A DNA stretch of 7,458 bases from Chloroflexota bacterium (GTDB lineage: Bacteria > Chloroflexota > Anaerolineae > Ardenticatenales > Ardenticatenaceae), in NCBI GenBank assembly GCA_003520455.1, contig DOUV01000811.1, positions 1 to 7,458 on the forward strand, read 5' to 3'. A program made the translations under genes and the position numbers. Positions 5,543-7,458 of the stretch are shown here, one piece after another (within the stretch, counting starts at the first letter, position 1; every line of letters starts with the position of its first letter). A model generated the notes under the pieces. That model was given only the letters and a program-made list of their open reading frames with translations, was not told where the DNA came from and did no database searches.

Positions 5543-7223
5543 AATTAAGATGCTCCAAATCCTCCAATATCCGCGCCCTCAACCGATCCGACTCCTCAAA
5601 CAACCCGCGCAACTCCTCAATCAGCCGAGGCATCTTCTCCTCGAAGGGCTCGTCGTCATCGTCCTCGACCTGCGTGCCGACGTAGATGCCGGGGGTCAGC
5701 TTGTAGTCGTGGGCCCGCACCTGCTCCAGCGCGGCGATCTTGCAGAAGCCGGGCACGTCCTTTCGCTCGTTTCGTGATTCCTCCTCGGGCGTGTCCCCCT
5801 CGGTGCGGTAGTGGTGGTAGACACTCGCAATCCTGTGGATCTCGTCGTCGGTCAGGGCGCGCTGGCGGCGGGAGACCATCTCGCCCATCTGGCGGGCGTC
5901 GATGAAGAGGATCTCGTCCAGGCGGCGGCGGTAGCCGTGGGTGCCGCCGCGGTTCTTGCTCAGGAACCAGAGGGTGCAGGGAATCCCGGTGCCGAAGAAG
6001 AGCTTGTCGGGCAACTGAACGATGCAATCGACGAAGCCTTCCTCCACCAGCACCTCGCGGGTGCGCCGTTCCTCGCTCACGTTGCTGGTCATCGCCCCAT
6101 TGGCCATAACGTAGCCGGCCGTGCCCCCATCGGCCAGGTGGTAGAGGAAGTGCATCATCCACATGTAGTTGGCGTTGCTGTAGGTCACCTGGCCGCGCCG
6201 GTAGCCGATCTGCAGGCGCGCGTCCTGAGGATCGAGCTTGCCGGCGTCCCAACCGCGCATGTTGAAGGGCGGATTGGTGATGACATAGTCGGCGCGCAGG
6301 TCGGGGTGGGCATCGTTGAGCAGCGAGTTGCCCAGGCGGATGTCGCCGTCCAGGCCGTGCAGGATCAGATTCATGCGGCAGAGGCGCAGGGTCGTCTCGA
6401 TGCGCTCCTGGCCGTAGAAGGAGAGGCTGTGGCTGCCGTAGGTGAAGCGCGCCGACTGCACGAACATACCCCCCGAGCCGGCCGCGGGGTCGAAGACCTT
6501 GCCCTCGGTGGGCTGCAGCATTTCCACCAGCAGGCGCACGATCGAGGAGGGGGTGAAGAACTCGCCGCCCCGGTTGCCCTCGGTGCTGGCAAAGTTGGAG
6601 ATAAAGTACTCGTAGGTGCGGCCGAGCAGGTCGGCGCCGTTCTTGCGGGCGAAGACGTCCTTCGAGAAGAGGCTGATCAGCCCGGCGACCTGGTCGGGCT
6701 CCAGGTTGCTGGCGGCGTAGATGCGCGGCAGAACACCGGCCAGCTTGGGGTGGCGCTCCTCCAGCAGGCGCATGGCGTTGTCCAGCTTCAGCTTGATGTC
6801 GCCGGCCCGGGCGTGGCGGCGCAGGTAGGCCCACGAGGCCTCTTCCGGCACCACGAAGATGTTCTCTTTCTGGTACTCGATGGGATCCGCCAGGATCTCG
6901 GCGTCGATCTCCGGATCGCCGGTGTAGTAGTCGCTGGCTGATTCCTGCAGCGCCAGCCGCAACTGCTCGTAACGCTGCTCGTAGCGCAGGGAGAGATAGC
7001 GCAGGAAGAGCAGCGGCAGAACGTAGTGCTTGTAGTCGGCGGGCGCCACGGTGCCGCGCAACCTGACGGCCGCGTCCCACAGTTCCCCCTCAAAATTGAT
7101 GTCAGGTTCAGCGGCCGTTGACGCCGGGCCGTCCTCGGACGGCCCGAGGGGGAGGAGCGGTTGTGCCGGTGACGCGGCCGGTGGGGACTCGGAGGTCAGA
7201 TTGATCTTCTTGAACGTGGGCAT
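5532..7223 (-). CDS. hsdM: Type I restriction-modification system, DNA adenine methyltransferase subunit (HsdM)
   Basis: This 563-residue protein is the modification subunit. With HsdS it transfers a methyl group from S-adenosylmethionine to adenine N6 in the recognition site. Visible features are an HsdM N-terminal helical region from about residue 44 (FEGELWDAAVRLRG, then YKHYVLPLLFLRYLSLRYE), EFFTP at 221-225, the SAM-binding motif I DPAAGSGG at 245-252, and the catalytic motif IV NPPF at 317-320. FFGTGIPCTLWFL at 409-421 and HDYKLTPGIYVG at 505-516 are also typical of the family. The C-terminus is acidic and helical, as expected for HsdS contact. Residues 9-43 form a Pro/Ala/Ser-rich extension that is probably disordered. 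No other ATG occurs before residue 151, so the first ATG is taken. Its Shine-Dalgarno is weak: an AGGAAGG lies 18 bases upstream. The gene overlaps hsdS by 11 bases, which suggests translational coupling. All key motifs are intact. Confidence 0.96.
   Translation of the reverse strand: MPTFKKINLTSESPPAASPAQPLLPLGPSEDGPASTAAEPDINFEGELWDAAVRLRGTVAPADYKHYVLPLLFLRYLSLRYEQRYEQLRLALQESASDYYTGDPEIDAEILADPIEYQKENIFVVPEEASWAYLRRHARAGDIKLKLDNAMRLLEERHPKLAGVLPRIYAASNLEPDQVAGLISLFSKDVFARKNGADLLGRTYEYFISNFASTEGNRGGEFFTPSSIVRLLVEMLQPTEGKVFDPAAGSGGMFVQSARFTYGSHSLSFYGQERIETTLRLCRMNLILHGLDGDIRLGNSLLNDAHPDLRADYVITNPPFNMRGWDAGKLDPQDARLQIGYRRGQVTYSNANYMWMMHFLYHLADGGTAGYVMANGAMTSNVSEERRTREVLVEEGFVDCIVQLPDKLFFGTGIPCTLWFLSKNRGGTHGYRRRLDEILFIDARQMGEMVSRRQRALTDDEIHRIASVYHHYRTEGDTPEEESRNERKDVPGFCKIAALEQVRAHDYKLTPGIYVGTQVEDDDDEPFEEKMPRLIEELRGLFEESDRLRARILEDLEHLNYGG
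5553..5556 (-). promoter_or_regulatory. Likely Shine-Dalgarno of hsdS, inside hsdM
   Basis: GGAG on the minus strand lies 10 bases before the hsdS ATG, within the last codons of hsdM. With the 11-base gene overlap it points to coupled translation of the two methyltransferase subunits. Confidence 0.5.
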
Positions 7224-7278
7224 TGTTCGTCTTCTACGGTGCCTTCCTGATTGCTATGGGGTTACGGCGAAGAGTAGA

Positions 7279-7300
7279 CCCGGGGGGTTTCAATCCCGGG
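7279..7300. repeat. Short inverted repeat upstream of hsdM
   Basis: CCCGGG at 7279-7284 and CCCGGG at 7295-7300 are complementary and could form a 6-bp stem about 55-75 bases before the hsdM start. An operator role is possible, but nothing else in the sequence supports one. Confidence 0.3.
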
Positions 7301-7334
7301 CGGTAAGCCGGCCAAAGCGAGCCCAAACGCCAGC

Positions 7335-7458
7335 TTTTGCAAGTTTCCAATTGAACCTGACCATCGCTGTCGGGAGCTGGGCGATTGCCTGTCCTGGCCG
7401 GACAGGCCAGGGAAATCGCGGCTGGGGGCCGGCGGCCGGGCGGGCCCCTCCGGGCACG
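7335..7458 (+). repeat. GC-rich interspersed repeat, copy upstream of hsdM (runs off the window)
   Basis: It begins TTTTGCAAGTTTCCA, as at 3516, and continues into CGCGGCTGGGGGCC at 7417, cut by the window end at 7458. The GCGATT/AATCGC hairpin stem is conserved (7381-7386 with 7414-7419), but its loop is 27 bases instead of 2 and holds further palindromes. Confidence 0.8.

Noticed and set aside
5811..6941. A 376-codon plus-strand open frame opposite hsdM
   Set aside because: It lies wholly within hsdM, which has intact motifs on the minus strand. Its Val/Ala/Gly-rich translation is typical of an antisense frame in GC-rich DNA.
364..7223. A BREX, DISARM or other defence system instead of type I restriction-modification
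   Set aside because: The three proteins have the canonical HsdM, HsdS and HsdR layout, and no additional defence gene is present in the window.
7286..7300. ATTGAAAC on the minus strand upstream of hsdM, and GATTGAAA at 3564-3571, which look like the 3' end of some CRISPR repeats
   Set aside because: There is no series of repeats with regular spacers and no cas gene. Both are explained by other inverted repeats.

Overview
The window carries one type I restriction-modification locus, with every gene on the minus strand. In transcription order it reads hsdM (7223-5532), hsdS (5542-4364), a small IS200-like / REP-associated Y1 transposase (4241-3771), a 382-base repeat-filled gap, then hsdR (3388-364). 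hsdR is interrupted by a frameshift near 2556-2565. The coding sequence is GC-rich (about 63% in a 120-base sample of hsdM). Three short non-coding stretches are packed with GC-rich interspersed and palindromic repeats. This suits a bacterial chromosome with many repeats. I cannot place the organism from this sequence alone; a Chloroflexota-like or similar environmental lineage is only a guess.

Region by region: 1-363 holds no credible gene and contains a hairpin repeat plus two successive copies of a GC-rich repeat. 364-3388 is hsdR, with the nuclease domain in one reading frame and the motor domain and C-terminus in another. 3389-3770 is a cluster of interspersed repeats and hairpins. 3771-4241 is the Y1 transposase, whose last residues are encoded by repeat-like sequence. 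4364-5542 is hsdS, with two target-recognition domains of lower GC than the helices between them. 5532-7223 is hsdM, overlapping hsdS by 11 bases. 7224-7458 is the hsdM upstream region, with two inverted repeats and another copy of the GC-rich repeat that runs off the end.

How the genes work together: HsdM and HsdS form the sequence-specific adenine methyltransferase, and HsdR adds ATP-driven translocation and cleavage. As the sequence stands, the methyltransferase looks intact. The restriction subunit would be split between its nuclease and its Walker A motif, so the locus would methylate but probably not restrict, unless the frameshift is a sequencing error or is bypassed. Copies of one GC-rich repeat family lie in the same orientation upstream of hsdM, between the transposase and hsdR, and downstream of hsdR. 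They therefore bracket the locus and separate hsdR from hsdMS. I see no undescribed gene system here. The points worth a second look are the hsdR break, the repeat architecture and its link to the Y1 transposase.
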